In this document: piece after piece, positions 35,589-45,134 of the stretch | How the letters are laid out: each line of letters starts with the position of its first letter | How positions within the stretch are numbered: the first letter of the stretch is position 1 | Assembly: GCA_033762255.1 (NCBI GenBank) | Contig: JANRLT010000021.1 | Location: forward strand, 1-64,000 | Length of the DNA: 64,000 nucleotides | From: Pirellulales bacterium | GTDB taxonomy: Bacteria > Planctomycetota > Planctomycetia > Pirellulales > JALHPA01 | Direction: 5' to 3' | Notes under the pieces: model-generated | The model's input: the letters and a program-made list of their open reading frames with translations, nothing else | The model's database searches: none | Told to the model about the DNA's origin: nothing | Translations under genes and position numbers: made by a program

Positions 35589-37139
35589 ATGTCCACCGCC
35601 GCTAGCTCCCGCCGCATCCGGATTTTTGACACCACTCTGCGAGATGGCGAGCAATCGCCCGGAGCCAGCATGAATCTGGCGGAGAAGCTGGAAATCGCGC
35701 AGGCCTTGGTCGACTTGGGTGTGGATATTATCGAGGCGGGATTTCCAATTGCCTCGCCGGGGGACTTTGAATCGGTGCGGGAGATTGCCGGCACCATTCG
35801 CGGGGCGACGATTTGTGGGTTGGCCCGCTGCAACGACAGCGATATCGACCGCGCGTGGGAAGCGCTCAAGCATGCCTCCAGCCCGCGCATCCACGTCTTT
35901 TTGGCCACCAGCGCCATCCATCGCGAGTTTAAACTCAAAATGGATAAGGACGAAATCATCCGCCGCGCGGTGGCGGGGGTTCAGCGGGCCGTTGGTTATT
36001 GCGACGATGTGGAATTCTCGCCAGAGGATGCCGCACGGACCGAGTTGGACTTTTTATGCCAAGTGGTCGAAGCCGCGATTGCCGCCGGAGCAACCACGGT
36101 CAATATTCCCGACACGGTTGGATACGCCACGCCCGCGCATTTTGGAAATGTGATCAAAAATCTCCGCCAACGCGTTCCCAATATCGACAAAGCCGTGATC
36201 AGCGTCCACTGTCATAACGACTTGGGCTTGGCCGTGGCGAATAGCCTGGCGGGGGTAGAAAATGGAGCGGGACAGATCGAATGCACGATCAACGGTATTG
36301 GCGAGCGGGCGGGAAATTGCTCGCTGGAGGAAATTGTGATGGCCCTGCGCACGCGTCACGATTATTACCAGGCCGAAACGCGCATCAACACCCAGCGGTT
36401 GGTGCCGACCAGTCGGCTGGTATCGAGCATTACCGGCTTGCAGGTTCAGCGTAACAAAGCGATTGTGGGACGCAATGCCTTTGCCCACGAGGCGGGGATT
36501 CACCAGGATGGCATGCTGAAGGAACCGCGGACGTATGAGATTATGCGGCCAGAGGATGTCGGCTTTGCCAAGACGGACCTGGTTTTGGGCAAGCATAGCG
36601 GGCGGGCGGCGTTGGCGGACCGGGCCAAGGCGCTGGGTTATCATTTGACCGCGGAGCAACTGCAAACGGTGTTTGAACAGTTCAAATTACTGGCCGATAA
36701 GAAAAAAGAGATCTACGATGGCGACATCGCCGCCCTGTGCGAGCAGCAATTCCAGACTGCGACCGACCAATGGACGCTGGAAAGCTATAAAATCATTTGT
36801 GGCAGCGACGAAAAGCCCCAGGTCACGCTCCGTTTGCGGCATGGGGTTCAGGACTTTGGCGAATCGATGGCCTGCGGCGACGGACCGGTCGATGCGATTT
36901 TCTTAGCCATCGAAAAGCTGACCGGAGTTTCCGTGGTGTGCCGCGATTTTCGCGTGCATAGCGTCACCGTGGGAAAAGACGCCCAAGGCGAAGTGAATGT
37001 CGAAGTCGAATACCAAGGGCACACTTATCGGGGTCGCGGAGTCTCGACCGATAGCGTGGAAGCGAGCGCAAAAGCGTTTTTGAACGCGATTAATAAAATC
37101 TCCATCGCTCCCGGCGATCGGCTGCATCCGCAGCGATAA
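35589..37139 (+). CDS. leuA: 2-isopropylmalate synthase
   Basis: A 516-residue enzyme that condenses acetyl-CoA with 2-oxoisovalerate, the first committed step of leucine synthesis. The TIM barrel shows FDTTLRDGEQSPG near residue 13, HCHNDLGLAVANS near 208 (metal-binding His pair), and NGIGERAGNCSLEE near 237; the C-terminal 130 residues form the leucine-binding regulatory domain, so feedback inhibition is expected. The ATG at 35589 gives the normal N-terminus, though no good ribosome-binding site is visible. The gene is preceded by a leucine-rich leader peptide and a terminator. No other leu genes follow; a GC-rich hairpin closes the unit. Confidence 0.95.
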   Translation: MSTAASSRRIRIFDTTLRDGEQSPGASMNLAEKLEIAQALVDLGVDIIEAGFPIASPGDFESVREIAGTIRGATICGLARCNDSDIDRAWEALKHASSPRIHVFLATSAIHREFKLKMDKDEIIRRAVAGVQRAVGYCDDVEFSPEDAARTELDFLCQVVEAAIAAGATTVNIPDTVGYATPAHFGNVIKNLRQRVPNIDKAVISVHCHNDLGLAVANSLAGVENGAGQIECTINGIGERAGNCSLEEIVMALRTRHDYYQAETRINTQRLVPTSRLVSSITGLQVQRNKAIVGRNAFAHEAGIHQDGMLKEPRTYEIMRPEDVGFAKTDLVLGKHSGRAALADRAKALGYHLTAEQLQTVFEQFKLLADKKKEIYDGDIAALCEQQFQTATDQWTLESYKIICGSDEKPQVTLRLRHGVQDFGESMACGDGPVDAIFLAIEKLTGVSVVCRDFRVHSVTVGKDAQGEVNVEVEYQGHTYRGRGVSTDSVEASAKAFLNAINKISIAPGDRLHPQR

Positions 37140-37153
37140 CGGCGCGGGTGCCA

Positions 37154-37180
37154 GGGGGGCGGATGACAGGACCGCCCCCC
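37154..37180 (+). terminator. GC-rich hairpin after leuA
   Basis: GGGGGGCGG and CCGCCCCCC make a perfect nine-base-pair stem around a nine-base loop, 15 bases behind the leuA stop. There is no T tract, so it may stabilise the 3' end or end transcription between the convergent genes. Confidence 0.5.
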
Positions 37181-37267
37181 GTGGTTAGCTTGTTAAACGA
37201 GAAGGGATATGACACTACTCCGCGGAGCTGCCAATTCTCACCATCCACTTCTCACTCTCCACTATCT

Positions 37268-38614
37268 TTACGCGCTTTTTTCCAGGTGCGTATCTGAATT
37301 CAGCTTATTGTACAGCGTCTTGAGGCTGATCCCCAGCTCCTCGGCGGCTTTGGGCTTGTTGCCGTCATTTCGCTCTAGTGAGTGATGAATCGCCTGCAAC
37401 TCAATCTCGCGCAACGAGAGGGGGCCGGTCCCTTTGGCAAACCACGGTGCCACCTGCATTGCCTGAAAGCGTTCGGGCAAATGTTCCACATCGATCGGCA
37501 GCCGCTCGCATAGGATTGACGCGTGCTCAATCACATTCGCCAGTTCGCGCACATTGCCCGGCCAGGCATGGGATTGCAATCGGTCCAGGGCCTCGGCGGT
37601 AAAGATTGCCTCATTTGGTTTGACCGCCGGTTGAAATCTGCGGGCCAAGTGAATCGCCAGTTGCGGCACATCCCCAGACCGTTGCCGCAGGCTGGGAAGC
37701 TGGATCTCGAACGTATTGATTCGAAACAGCAAGTCTTCGCGAAATTCGCTGGCGGCCACCATTTGATCCAACCGCCGATGCGTCGCGCTAACCACCCGCA
37801 CGTCCACTTTGATGCTGGTATTGTCCCCCACGCGGCGGATTTCCCGCGATTCCAGCACCCGCAGCAGCTTGGCCTGCATCGAACGGGGCAATTCGCCAAT
37901 CTCGTCCAAAAACAGCGTGCCATTGTCGGCCACTTCAAAAAGTCCCGCGCGGTGTTCATCCGCGCCGGTAAAACTCCCTTTTTTATGGCCAAACAGTTCG
38001 CTTTCGATCAAGTTTTCCGGCAATGCGCCACAATTGATCGCGACAAACGGCTGCTCGCGGCGCGGGCTTTGATCATGCAACGCGCGGGCGACCAGTTCCT
38101 TGCCAGTCCCGGTCTCCCCCAGGATCAGCACGCTGCTTTGCGAGGGGGCGACCTTGGCAATGAGCTGCCGCACGCGTTCCATCGCCGGTGAATCACCAAT
38201 GAGTTGCGAGCCGCCGTTGACGCGGTCCAGTTGCCGCTTGACAGCGCGATATTTGTTCGTCAATTCACGCTGCAGGACCACGCGCTGGAGCAGCGACTCC
38301 AGATCGGACAGCTTGCACGGCTTGGTCAAATAGTCAAAAGCCCCGTGGCGCAGCGCGGCGACCGCGCTTTCCAGCGTGGATTTGCCGGTCAAGATAACCG
38401 CCTCGGTCTCGGGGGAAAGCTCCCGCGCGCGGGCGACCACCTCGATACCCGACAATCCCGGCATGTCGAGGTCCACAATGATGCAGTCGTACGCCTGCCG
38501 CTCGAGCGCGGCGGCCGCGGCCAAACCATCGGCGCAGATGGTCACCTCGTGCCCCATGCGCGCCAGTTCGATCCGCATCAGCTCTTGCAACGAGCGTTCG
38601 TCGTCGGCAAACAA
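37268..38614 (-). CDS. NtrC-type sigma-54 response regulator
   Basis: A response regulator with a receiver domain (phosphorylation site Asp 48 of this frame in VDLDMPG, Lys in TKPC), a sigma-54 AAA+ domain (Walker A GETGTGKE, sigma-54 loop GSFTGA, Walker B LFLDEIGE) and a C-terminal Fis-type helix-turn-helix (KAAEELGISLKTLYNKL). It activates sigma-54 promoters on phosphorylation, surely by the kinase encoded 13 bases upstream. The coordinates use TTG 38614, the only canonical start in the open frame, but this would cut off the first strand of the receiver (LKLLFADDE). An ATC at 38647, seven bases behind AGGAG, would give a normal N-terminus (ATKPRKSLKLLFADDE after Met). The latter would overlap the kinase gene by 20 bases. 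Confidence 0.88.
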   Translation of the reverse strand: MFADDERSLQELMRIELARMGHEVTICADGLAAAAALERQAYDCIIVDLDMPGLSGIEVVARARELSPETEAVILTGKSTLESAVAALRHGAFDYLTKPCKLSDLESLLQRVVLQRELTNKYRAVKRQLDRVNGGSQLIGDSPAMERVRQLIAKVAPSQSSVLILGETGTGKELVARALHDQSPRREQPFVAINCGALPENLIESELFGHKKGSFTGADEHRAGLFEVADNGTLFLDEIGELPRSMQAKLLRVLESREIRRVGDNTSIKVDVRVVSATHRRLDQMVAASEFREDLLFRINTFEIQLPSLRQRSGDVPQLAIHLARRFQPAVKPNEAIFTAEALDRLQSHAWPGNVRELANVIEHASILCERLPIDVEHLPERFQAMQVAPWFAKGTGPLSLREIELQAIHHSLERNDGNKPKAAEELGISLKTLYNKLNSDTHLEKSA

Positions 38615-38627
38615 TAGTTTTAGTGAT

Positions 38628-40364
38628 TTACGCGGCTTGGTGGCGATGGCTGCTCTCCTGTAACGACGCGCTCCCCTGCGGCGTGTTTTTGTTCGCTACG
38701 GGCAGGGTTACCGTGAATCGGGAACCTAGACCCGGACCCGGACTTGCGGCATCCAACGTGCCGCCGTGATCTGTAACAATTCGGTAGCTTATCGACAATC
38801 CCAATCCCGTTCCCTGTCCTTGCCGCTTGCGGGTAAAAAACGGCTCAAACAGGTGCCGCTGCACTTCCTCGGTCATGCCGCAGCCGTCATCGGTAAAAAT
38901 CAACTTCACCTGCGTGGGCAGGCGCGGCCCCCCCAACGCCCGAACTTCGATCGTTAGCTTGCCTCCGCTACTGGTGCAATCGAGCGCGTTGGTGATTAAA
39001 TTCAAGACGACTTGCTTGATTTCCGGGACGACCACGCAGCAATGGACCGGCTCGGCGGGAGAGTGGGGCAAGATCTCGATCTGGCGATCCTGGTACTTCC
39101 CCAGGTGCTTGACCATTTGCACCACCCCCTGGACCAATTGCCGCAGATCGGTCATCTGGGGGCGGGCATTGCCCAAGCGGGAAAAATCCAACAGCTTTTC
39201 GGTAATTTCCTTACAACGAAAAGCCTCGGTCTGAATCATCCGCAAATATTGCAGGATCACCGGCGACTCCGCCGCGGCGCGCGCCGATTCATGTTCATTC
39301 GCCTTAACCGCGGAGGACGCCATCGGCGACGCGGGGCTGTCGCTGGCTGCCTCCGTGGGGTTTTCCGGCAAAATATCGCGAATTCGCCCCTCCAGTGATT
39401 CGGCGCACATGGCTATGCTAGCCAACGGATTATTAATCTCGTGCGCGACTCCGGCCGCCAAAAAGCCGACGCTGGCCAGTTGCTCTCCCCGGACGACTTG
39501 TTTGGTGCGCTCTTGCACCTGGCGATCCAGATCGTCGCGAATTTCCTGAAACCGCGCGGTCATGTGGTTGAGCGCCTCGGCCAGTTCGGCCATTTCATCC
39601 CGTGTGTGCAGTTGAATTCGATGTTGAAAATCTCCGGCCGCGACCCTTCGTGATCCAGCCACCAAGATTGACAACGGACGAAACACCCAGCGATAAAACA
39701 AATACAAAAACGCCGCCAATAATCCGCAGGCGGCCGCGGTGGAAAGCCAATTCACCCCCAGCCACATGTGATAGTCGCTGCGCACGGTATCCGCCAAGGA
39801 ACCAAGTTGGTAGTGCAAATGACCAGGAAGGGCTTCCGCCTGCGATTGCAAGTACTCCAGCCGTTCCCGAATGTTGCTCTTGATCGTGGCATCCCGCAGC
39901 CAGTCGGGTTGCGCGGTCAATTGGGCCAGGGCCTGCAGTTGTGTTTGCAACTGCGCGGCGGTTGTTCGCTCAAAGTCATTTTGCAATAGCACGGCCGTTG
40001 CCTCGCGATGTTCGACAACCGTGGAATATTCAGCCAGGGTCTGCCTGGCGGATTGCAAGCTTTCTTGAAATTGCTTGTTCGCCCACTTTTCCTGAAATTC
40101 CTCGGACACCCAGCCGCTGTGCCCTTCTCCCACGGGAGGCTGCTCAATCAGGTACTGCTGGGAAATTCCCGCCACGATGACGCGCAAGTCGCTGATTTTG
40201 CGAGCCAACTGGCTAGCCAGGGGAAGCTCGTCCGCCCGATTGCGCAGATTTTTGACCAATTCTCGATAAGAATAGACCCCCGATAAGCCGCTCGCCGCCA
40301 AAGCACCCAGCATGACCAGGAGCAGGCCTAGACCCGTCAGTAGTTTATTGCGAATAGGACCCAT
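38628..40364 (-). CDS. Membrane sensor histidine kinase
   Basis: A 578-residue kinase: membrane helix at about 8-30, a helical periplasmic sensor region of about 175 residues, second helix at about 205-230, HAMP domain (RPLSILVAGSRRVAAGDF), then the dimerisation/phosphoacceptor helix with AAGVAHEINNPL, and an ATP-binding domain with NLITNALD (N box), DDGCGM (G1) and GTGLGLS (G2). A linker of about 40 residues rich in Ser and Ala interrupts the usual spacing after the H box. It pairs with the NtrC-type regulator downstream. The periplasmic part is of the four-helix type with no recognisable ligand site. Confidence 0.92.
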   Translation of the reverse strand: MGPIRNKLLTGLGLLLVMLGALAASGLSGVYSYRELVKNLRNRADELPLASQLARKISDLRVIVAGISQQYLIEQPPVGEGHSGWVSEEFQEKWANKQFQESLQSARQTLAEYSTVVEHREATAVLLQNDFERTTAAQLQTQLQALAQLTAQPDWLRDATIKSNIRERLEYLQSQAEALPGHLHYQLGSLADTVRSDYHMWLGVNWLSTAAACGLLAAFLYLFYRWVFRPLSILVAGSRRVAAGDFQHRIQLHTRDEMAELAEALNHMTARFQEIRDDLDRQVQERTKQVVRGEQLASVGFLAAGVAHEINNPLASIAMCAESLEGRIRDILPENPTEAASDSPASPMASSAVKANEHESARAAAESPVILQYLRMIQTEAFRCKEITEKLLDFSRLGNARPQMTDLRQLVQGVVQMVKHLGKYQDRQIEILPHSPAEPVHCCVVVPEIKQVVLNLITNALDCTSSGGKLTIEVRALGGPRLPTQVKLIFTDDGCGMTEEVQRHLFEPFFTRKRQGQGTGLGLSISYRIVTDHGGTLDAASPGPGLGSRFTVTLPVANKNTPQGSASLQESSHRHQAA

Positions 40365-40658
40365 GGGGAGCGCGGGCGGTCGACTGATGCAAAATTAGAG
40401 AGGAAAAAAACGCTCAAAAATCCAAAATGCGGGGGCCAAAGTGTAGCAGGGGAAGACCTTTGGCGGGAGAGCGATTTTTCACGGATAATCCGGGATCCGC
40501 CGGTTCGCCGCGCCGCGCGGCCCAGCGCGGGGCGTGACCATAAATGGCGGGGGGACTTGTGGAATCCAGGGGGATGGGATTTACTGATTGGCACCGCCCC
40601 CTGCAGCATTTTTTGCAGGGAGTCACCCTTTTCGCCAACTTCACTCGCCCCACGCCCT

Positions 40659-41492
40659 ATGAAGTACGCGATCTGCAACGAGACCTTTCATGACCGCACA
40701 TTGGCCGCCGGCCTGGAATACGCAAAGGCCTGCGGATACACCGGGATAGAAATTGCCCCATTTACCTTGGCCACCTACGCCACCGAGATTACCCCCTCCC
40801 GCAGAGCCGAAGTTCGCCAACTTATCAACGATCAGGGCTTGGAAGTCGTGGGCCTGCACTGGCTATTAGCCAAGACCGAGGGATTTCACCTGACCACGCC
40901 GGATCAAACCGTGCAGAACCGCACTGCGGAGTATCTGATAGAGTTGACGCGGCTGTGCCGGGACCTGGGAGGGGGAATCATGGTCCTAGGATCGCCGCAG
41001 CAACGAAATCTGGCGGCGGGTATGAACCACGAGCAGGGAATGGACCTGGCCGCGCAATGCCTAGAAAAGGTCTTGCCCACGTTGGCGGAATGCCAAGTCA
41101 CTCTGGCGATCGAGCCACTCGGCCCCAGTGAAGGAAACTTTCTAAATACCGCCAGCGCGGGTGTGGAATTAATTGAACGGCTGAATTCTTCCTGGGTGGG
41201 ATTGCATTTGGATGTGAAGGCAATGGCCAGCGAAGAAACGCCCATTGCCGAGATCATTCGAGGCAATGCCCGTTATCTAAAACACTTTCACGCCAATGAT
41301 CCGAACAAACAAGGCCCCGGTTTTGGCAAAGTCGATTTTGTGCCGATCATCGATGCGTTGCGCGAGATCCGCTACGACGGTTGGGTGTCAGTGGAGGTCT
41401 TTGACTATACGCCCGGAGTGGAACGGCTAGCCCGGCAAAGCCTGGAATACTTGCAAAAGTGCGCTCGCGCGGGAAATGCGAGCCAACCATGA
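40659..41492 (+). CDS. Sugar phosphate isomerase/epimerase (AP endonuclease 2-like TIM barrel)
   Basis: A 277-residue protein of the xylose-isomerase-like TIM-barrel family. Metal-ligand positions are visible in LAIEPLGPSEGNFLN (Glu of strand 5), GLHLDVKAMASEE (His/Asp), HFHANDPNKQGPGFGKVDF and the final Glu of VSVEVFDYTPG. Members isomerise or epimerise sugars or inositols. The ATG at 40659 gives the family N-terminus (KYAICNETF); the frame is open further upstream but unlike the family. The stop overlaps the start of the LssY_C gene (ATGA), so the two are translationally coupled. Confidence 0.85.
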   Translation: MKYAICNETFHDRTLAAGLEYAKACGYTGIEIAPFTLATYATEITPSRRAEVRQLINDQGLEVVGLHWLLAKTEGFHLTTPDQTVQNRTAEYLIELTRLCRDLGGGIMVLGSPQQRNLAAGMNHEQGMDLAAQCLEKVLPTLAECQVTLAIEPLGPSEGNFLNTASAGVELIERLNSSWVGLHLDVKAMASEETPIAEIIRGNARYLKHFHANDPNKQGPGFGKVDFVPIIDALREIRYDGWVSVEVFDYTPGVERLARQSLEYLQKCARAGNASQP

Positions 41493-42841
41493 TTGGCGGG
41501 GGAGTCTGGCAGGCGCTGCGGCGGATCTTTACCACCGTGTACGACCCGCAACCGGAATCGCGGGAATTTTTAACCCGCGCGCAGTCGCACACAACCCCGG
41601 TGGCCAAGATCACGGCGGCGGTCTTATCCGCCGGTGAAAGCCAGAAACTCTTTGGCGTCCCTTTGGCCCGGCGCGGAATTCAACCGGTCTATTTACAAAT
41701 TGCCAATCTGCACGCCAACCCGCTCCGGTTGTATTTTTTAGAAATCGACCCGCATTACTTTACCCCGCTGGAAGCGGCGGGCATTAACCACTTTTCCATC
41801 ATCAAACGATTATCGGCGTTTGGCGTGGCGGCGTGGTATTTTTTACCGTTGATTTTTCTGTTGCCGCTCAAACTGCTCACCGCCAGTTGGGCTAATCGGC
41901 GGATGGATGAATGTTTTCGCGGGCAGGCGTTTCCCCTGCGCCCCATTCCGCCAGGGACGACACAAGCGGGATTTATCTTTTGCACATTGGACGCCGGAAC
42001 CAAAAACATCCGTGTCTGCCTGTATGAAACCGGCGGCGCGGGGACCGAGGATGGCCCCGCTAATTTGGCAAATCTAGGCCAGGCACCGGCCGAGCCGATG
42101 GCCGATGTTTGCTTTGCGCTGCCAGTGCCGGGGATGAAAGCCGATTACCATCGCCGCGATTTTGCACAGCTATATGGTGAAAGCGAACTGATCGAGTGCG
42201 ATCTGACCGAGCTTACCCGGCGATTACGGGAACTTCCCCCCGCAACCACCAACAAAGCAGGGAATAAAGGGGGCGATCCGGTCAACTTGGTCGTCTTGGG
42301 CGAGTTGGAAACCGTGTTAGGGGCGTTTACCGCGCGCTGGGATGAATGCGAAACGATCACGCTGGAGACTTGCTGGAAAACGGCCAAGGCGTTTTTACTA
42401 GGGGCTGAATATCGTTATTCGCCGGTCAGCGCGTTGTATCTGCTGGGCCGCAGCCAAGACTTGGCCCTGCAACGGATTCGCGGCACCATCAACGAACGCC
42501 TACATTTGCGATTGTGGCTCGCGCCCTTGCGCTATCGCGGCACGCCGATCTGGGTGGGTCAGATCAGCCGGGATATTGGGGTGCGATTTACAACCCAGAC
42601 TTGGAACCTGACCACGCACCGCGTCGACCCCAATGTTGACGAATCACGCGATTATCTGGTGGAGGACCTGCTGCGGGCCGAACGAATCGACGCGGTGGGT
42701 TATGTGACCGGCGTGGGGGCGTGCGATCCACAGTCCCCGCGACATAACTTGACCGGCGATCCGTACTTCACCGACGGCAAACGGGCGGTGATCGCGCTTT
42801 CGACCGCCCGCACCCAGCCGCGATACGTGGCGTGGAGTTAG
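41489..42841 (+). CDS. LssY C-terminal domain protein
   Basis: A 450-residue protein with a single strong membrane segment near residues 110-130 and a C-terminal LssY_C domain: SPVSALYLLGRSQDLALQ, IWVGQISRDIGVRF and HRVDPNVDESRDYLVEDLL are typical. LssY_C is named after a Legionella type I secretion locus protein and often stands alone or with a PAP2 phosphatase; its activity is unknown. The start ATG at 41489 overlaps the isomerase stop. The upstream region residues 20-90 also look like part of a beta domain. Function cannot be deduced. Confidence 0.75.
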   Translation: MIGGGVWQALRRIFTTVYDPQPESREFLTRAQSHTTPVAKITAAVLSAGESQKLFGVPLARRGIQPVYLQIANLHANPLRLYFLEIDPHYFTPLEAAGINHFSIIKRLSAFGVAAWYFLPLIFLLPLKLLTASWANRRMDECFRGQAFPLRPIPPGTTQAGFIFCTLDAGTKNIRVCLYETGGAGTEDGPANLANLGQAPAEPMADVCFALPVPGMKADYHRRDFAQLYGESELIECDLTELTRRLRELPPATTNKAGNKGGDPVNLVVLGELETVLGAFTARWDECETITLETCWKTAKAFLLGAEYRYSPVSALYLLGRSQDLALQRIRGTINERLHLRLWLAPLRYRGTPIWVGQISRDIGVRFTTQTWNLTTHRVDPNVDESRDYLVEDLLRAERIDAVGYVTGVGACDPQSPRHNLTGDPYFTDGKRAVIALSTARTQPRYVAWS

Positions 42842-42897
42842 GTTTACATTTGTGCACTATAATGTACTCAACATGGTATCTGTGGGCACAAACGAGC

Positions 42898-44301
42898 TCA
42901 TTTATCAGCACCACGGCGAGGTAATACTTCTAATTGATTATTGTGCAAATCAACAATTGTCCGTACAATCGCACGAATTTCTCGTTCCATGAACGCTGGT
43001 CCTTCGCGACTACTACCAATAGGAAGCGGCATACTTGGAAATTCCTTATTCCATTCATTGATTAATTGCATTCTTGTCAGCTTAGCTTCATTTAAGTTAA
43101 CTTTAATAGTAGGACAACTGTATGAGTAAGCAATAAATGTTCCATCGATTGGTGCAAGTCCCGACCACATATACATTACAAGCCCGCGCAAATCCAATTG
43201 GTTGAGTTGAGCAAATTGTTTCTCCCCAAGTCCGTGTTGGATAAATGCAACCCAAGCAAGCCTCAAAAGCTTATGAAATTCTTCTAGATTATTCGTAATC
43301 TCGCCATCAGGCTTGATTAATAAAAATTTATCGGGTAATTTATCGTTAAAAACCTTTATAGGTGGAGGGGGCGGTGAGCAATCTTCTAGATCATTAGCAA
43401 ATTTTAGAAGCCAATGCTGTTGGTGGAAACACCACGCCTGCAATCGCTTTGTTAGATCGACTCTTGCACACTGCTTACAAACGCGATTTAATGAGTTGGC
43501 ACTTACGATTTTTGTGTTTTCACCGCCTGCAAGCGCACGTAAAACAAGAGCGACTAATCTACCTGGGGTAATTATTGAATGAGCTGTGGCTCGAATACTA
43601 TCCTCAATTAATAAATTCGTGTTATCGAAGAACCTGAAATGCACACATTCCGCTAGACCTTTCAGATCTATTTCTGCGGGATCAAATACGCTCGTTTGCT
43701 CCCAAAAAACTTGTATTGTCCATCCAGCATACTGCCAGAATGCAATCAATGGCATTACGAGGCGCGATTTATTCAATTCAACATCCTGTGATTGTATAAG
43801 GTTTCTATCTTCTTGTATCCATGAAAAATCAGAAAGATCACCAGTCCAAAAAAGTGGAGGTTTCAATTGCTCTGTGCTCGGATACTCAATAACTTTTCCA
43901 ATCGGTATTCCATCTGAATTTCTTTGAAATGGTTCTGGTGGATAGTCGCGACTGTGACCTTCTCCACCGTCTGTAAGGTTACACAAAATGCCAGATCCCT
44001 GATTTCTTCGGCCAAACAATCTAATTAATCGTCGCTCTTCATCGTGTGCCTCATCATCTGTTGGAAAAAAGCCAGCGAATTGGTAGCGAACTTCAATTTC
44101 AGAATCCAACATTTTACGGATCAATCGATGTTTTTCAGTGTTATTCTCTGGATTTAACGATTCTTTTTCATGTGCGAAACATCTCCACTGTGTTCCCTTA
44201 CCAACGTAAAACGGCTGACCACACTGATCTATTAATAAATAGACGTAAAAAAGATGTTCCGCAGCACTTATACAACGACACGCCTCAACTCTTGACAACA
44301 T
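42898..44301 (-). CDS. GIY-YIG domain protein of unknown role
   Basis: A 467-residue protein with an N-terminal GIY-YIG nuclease fold of the LEM-3-like kind (about residues 15-115): FYVYLLID (GIY strand), PFYVGKG (YIG strand), a conserved Arg in GTQWRCFAH, the Glu-rich DEERRLIRLFGR and the metal-site region ILCNLTDGGEG. The remaining 350 residues match nothing I know; they contain a CxxC pair (VCKQCARV) and a Pro-rich loop. GIY-YIG enzymes cut DNA or RNA. GAAGGG precedes the ATG at 44301 by seven bases. The gene is clearly richer in A and T than its neighbours and uses different codons, a sign of transfer. A small helical-protein gene precedes it. Confidence 0.75.
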   Translation of the reverse strand: MLSRVEACRCISAAEHLFYVYLLIDQCGQPFYVGKGTQWRCFAHEKESLNPENNTEKHRLIRKMLDSEIEVRYQFAGFFPTDDEAHDEERRLIRLFGRRNQGSGILCNLTDGGEGHSRDYPPEPFQRNSDGIPIGKVIEYPSTEQLKPPLFWTGDLSDFSWIQEDRNLIQSQDVELNKSRLVMPLIAFWQYAGWTIQVFWEQTSVFDPAEIDLKGLAECVHFRFFDNTNLLIEDSIRATAHSIITPGRLVALVLRALAGGENTKIVSANSLNRVCKQCARVDLTKRLQAWCFHQQHWLLKFANDLEDCSPPPPPIKVFNDKLPDKFLLIKPDGEITNNLEEFHKLLRLAWVAFIQHGLGEKQFAQLNQLDLRGLVMYMWSGLAPIDGTFIAYSYSCPTIKVNLNEAKLTRMQLINEWNKEFPSMPLPIGSSREGPAFMEREIRAIVRTIVDLHNNQLEVLPRRGADK

Positions 44302-44382
44302 TGCAAAACCCTTCGCAAAATGCCGTATCCCCAAGCACACTGCTGCCTAGAAATTTGTAACATATTACACTTGTTATTTTGA

Positions 44383-44622
44383 TTAAAAGCCCAGGCTTTT
44401 ACGAGTTTCATTGTATGCAACTACCATTTCATCAATTTTCTCACCGGCGTTTCGGAGAGCGAGCTCAACAACGGCCTCTTTCGATGGAGCATCAGAAACC
44501 GATTGACTTCCACTGAGATAGCCTCTTACTTCAATTAATACCCGTTTAACCTCCAAAGCCAAAGCTTGTGAGCAACTTTCTAGGCGTTTGGCTGCTTGTT
44601 CAAAAGCTTGTTCGACTGGCAT
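44383..44622 (-). CDS. Small helical protein, upstream partner of GIY-YIG gene
   Basis: A 79-residue protein, predicted all helical and amphipathic (EQAAKRLESCSQALALEVKR, then a second helix AVVELALRNAGEKIDEMV). No family recognised. GGAGG stands six bases before the ATG, a strong site, so it is probably real. It is on the same strand as the GIY-YIG gene, 81 bases upstream, shares its AT-rich composition and is likely transferred with it. An antitoxin-like or adaptor role is imaginable but not shown. Confidence 0.65.
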   Translation of the reverse strand: MPVEQAFEQAAKRLESCSQALALEVKRVLIEVRGYLSGSQSVSDAPSKEAVVELALRNAGEKIDEMVVAYNETRKSLGF

Positions 44623-44912
44623 AACAAACCTCCATCATGTGAAAAGTAAGACTAAATGATAATTGATACTAACTTTAAACAGAATTGCATGCAAGATTTA
44701 ATTTCGATAAAAATAACTGGGATAGGTATTGTGCAACTCATAACGGAATTGGTTTGGGTAAAAGGATTTGGTAATGCTGAAATGCTCCCTGGCTAACGCG
44801 GCGGGCTAAATGCCTCCCTCCACCCCTCTTGACATCCGCTAAAATTGCTGCAAAATCAGGGATTCTGTTAATTGACGCCAACTTAGCCGCAGATTTTATC
44901 TGGAGTTTACCC

Positions 44913-45104
44913 ATGGTTCGCGCTCGCCCCAAAACCCGCCGGGCCAAATTGATCCGCAAACGCTCTTGCCCCAAATGTGGCAGCGTCATTAACACCCAGG
45001 TCAAGCGTTGCAAAAAATGCGGCGGTGAAGTCGGCTTTGTGGTACCGGGCAAGCTAACACCGAAAAAAGCATTTCGCCGCACACCCAAGGCATTGGTGCG
45101 GTGA
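44913..45104 (+). CDS. Small zinc-ribbon protein
   Basis: A 63-residue basic protein with two CxxC knuckles, CPKC (Cys 19, 22) and CKKC (Cys 33, 36), separated by ten residues, as in rubredoxin-like or ribosomal-type zinc ribbons. Both ends are rich in Arg and Lys (RARPKTRRAKLIRKRS; KLTPKKAFRRTPK), which suggests nucleic-acid or ribosome binding. GGAG stands seven bases before the ATG. No name known; the region 44623-44912 in front holds no other gene. Confidence 0.75.
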   Translation: MVRARPKTRRAKLIRKRSCPKCGSVINTQVKRCKKCGGEVGFVVPGKLTPKKAFRRTPKALVR

Positions 45105-45134
45105 TTTTTCGCAATTATTGCCACGATAGTGCAT

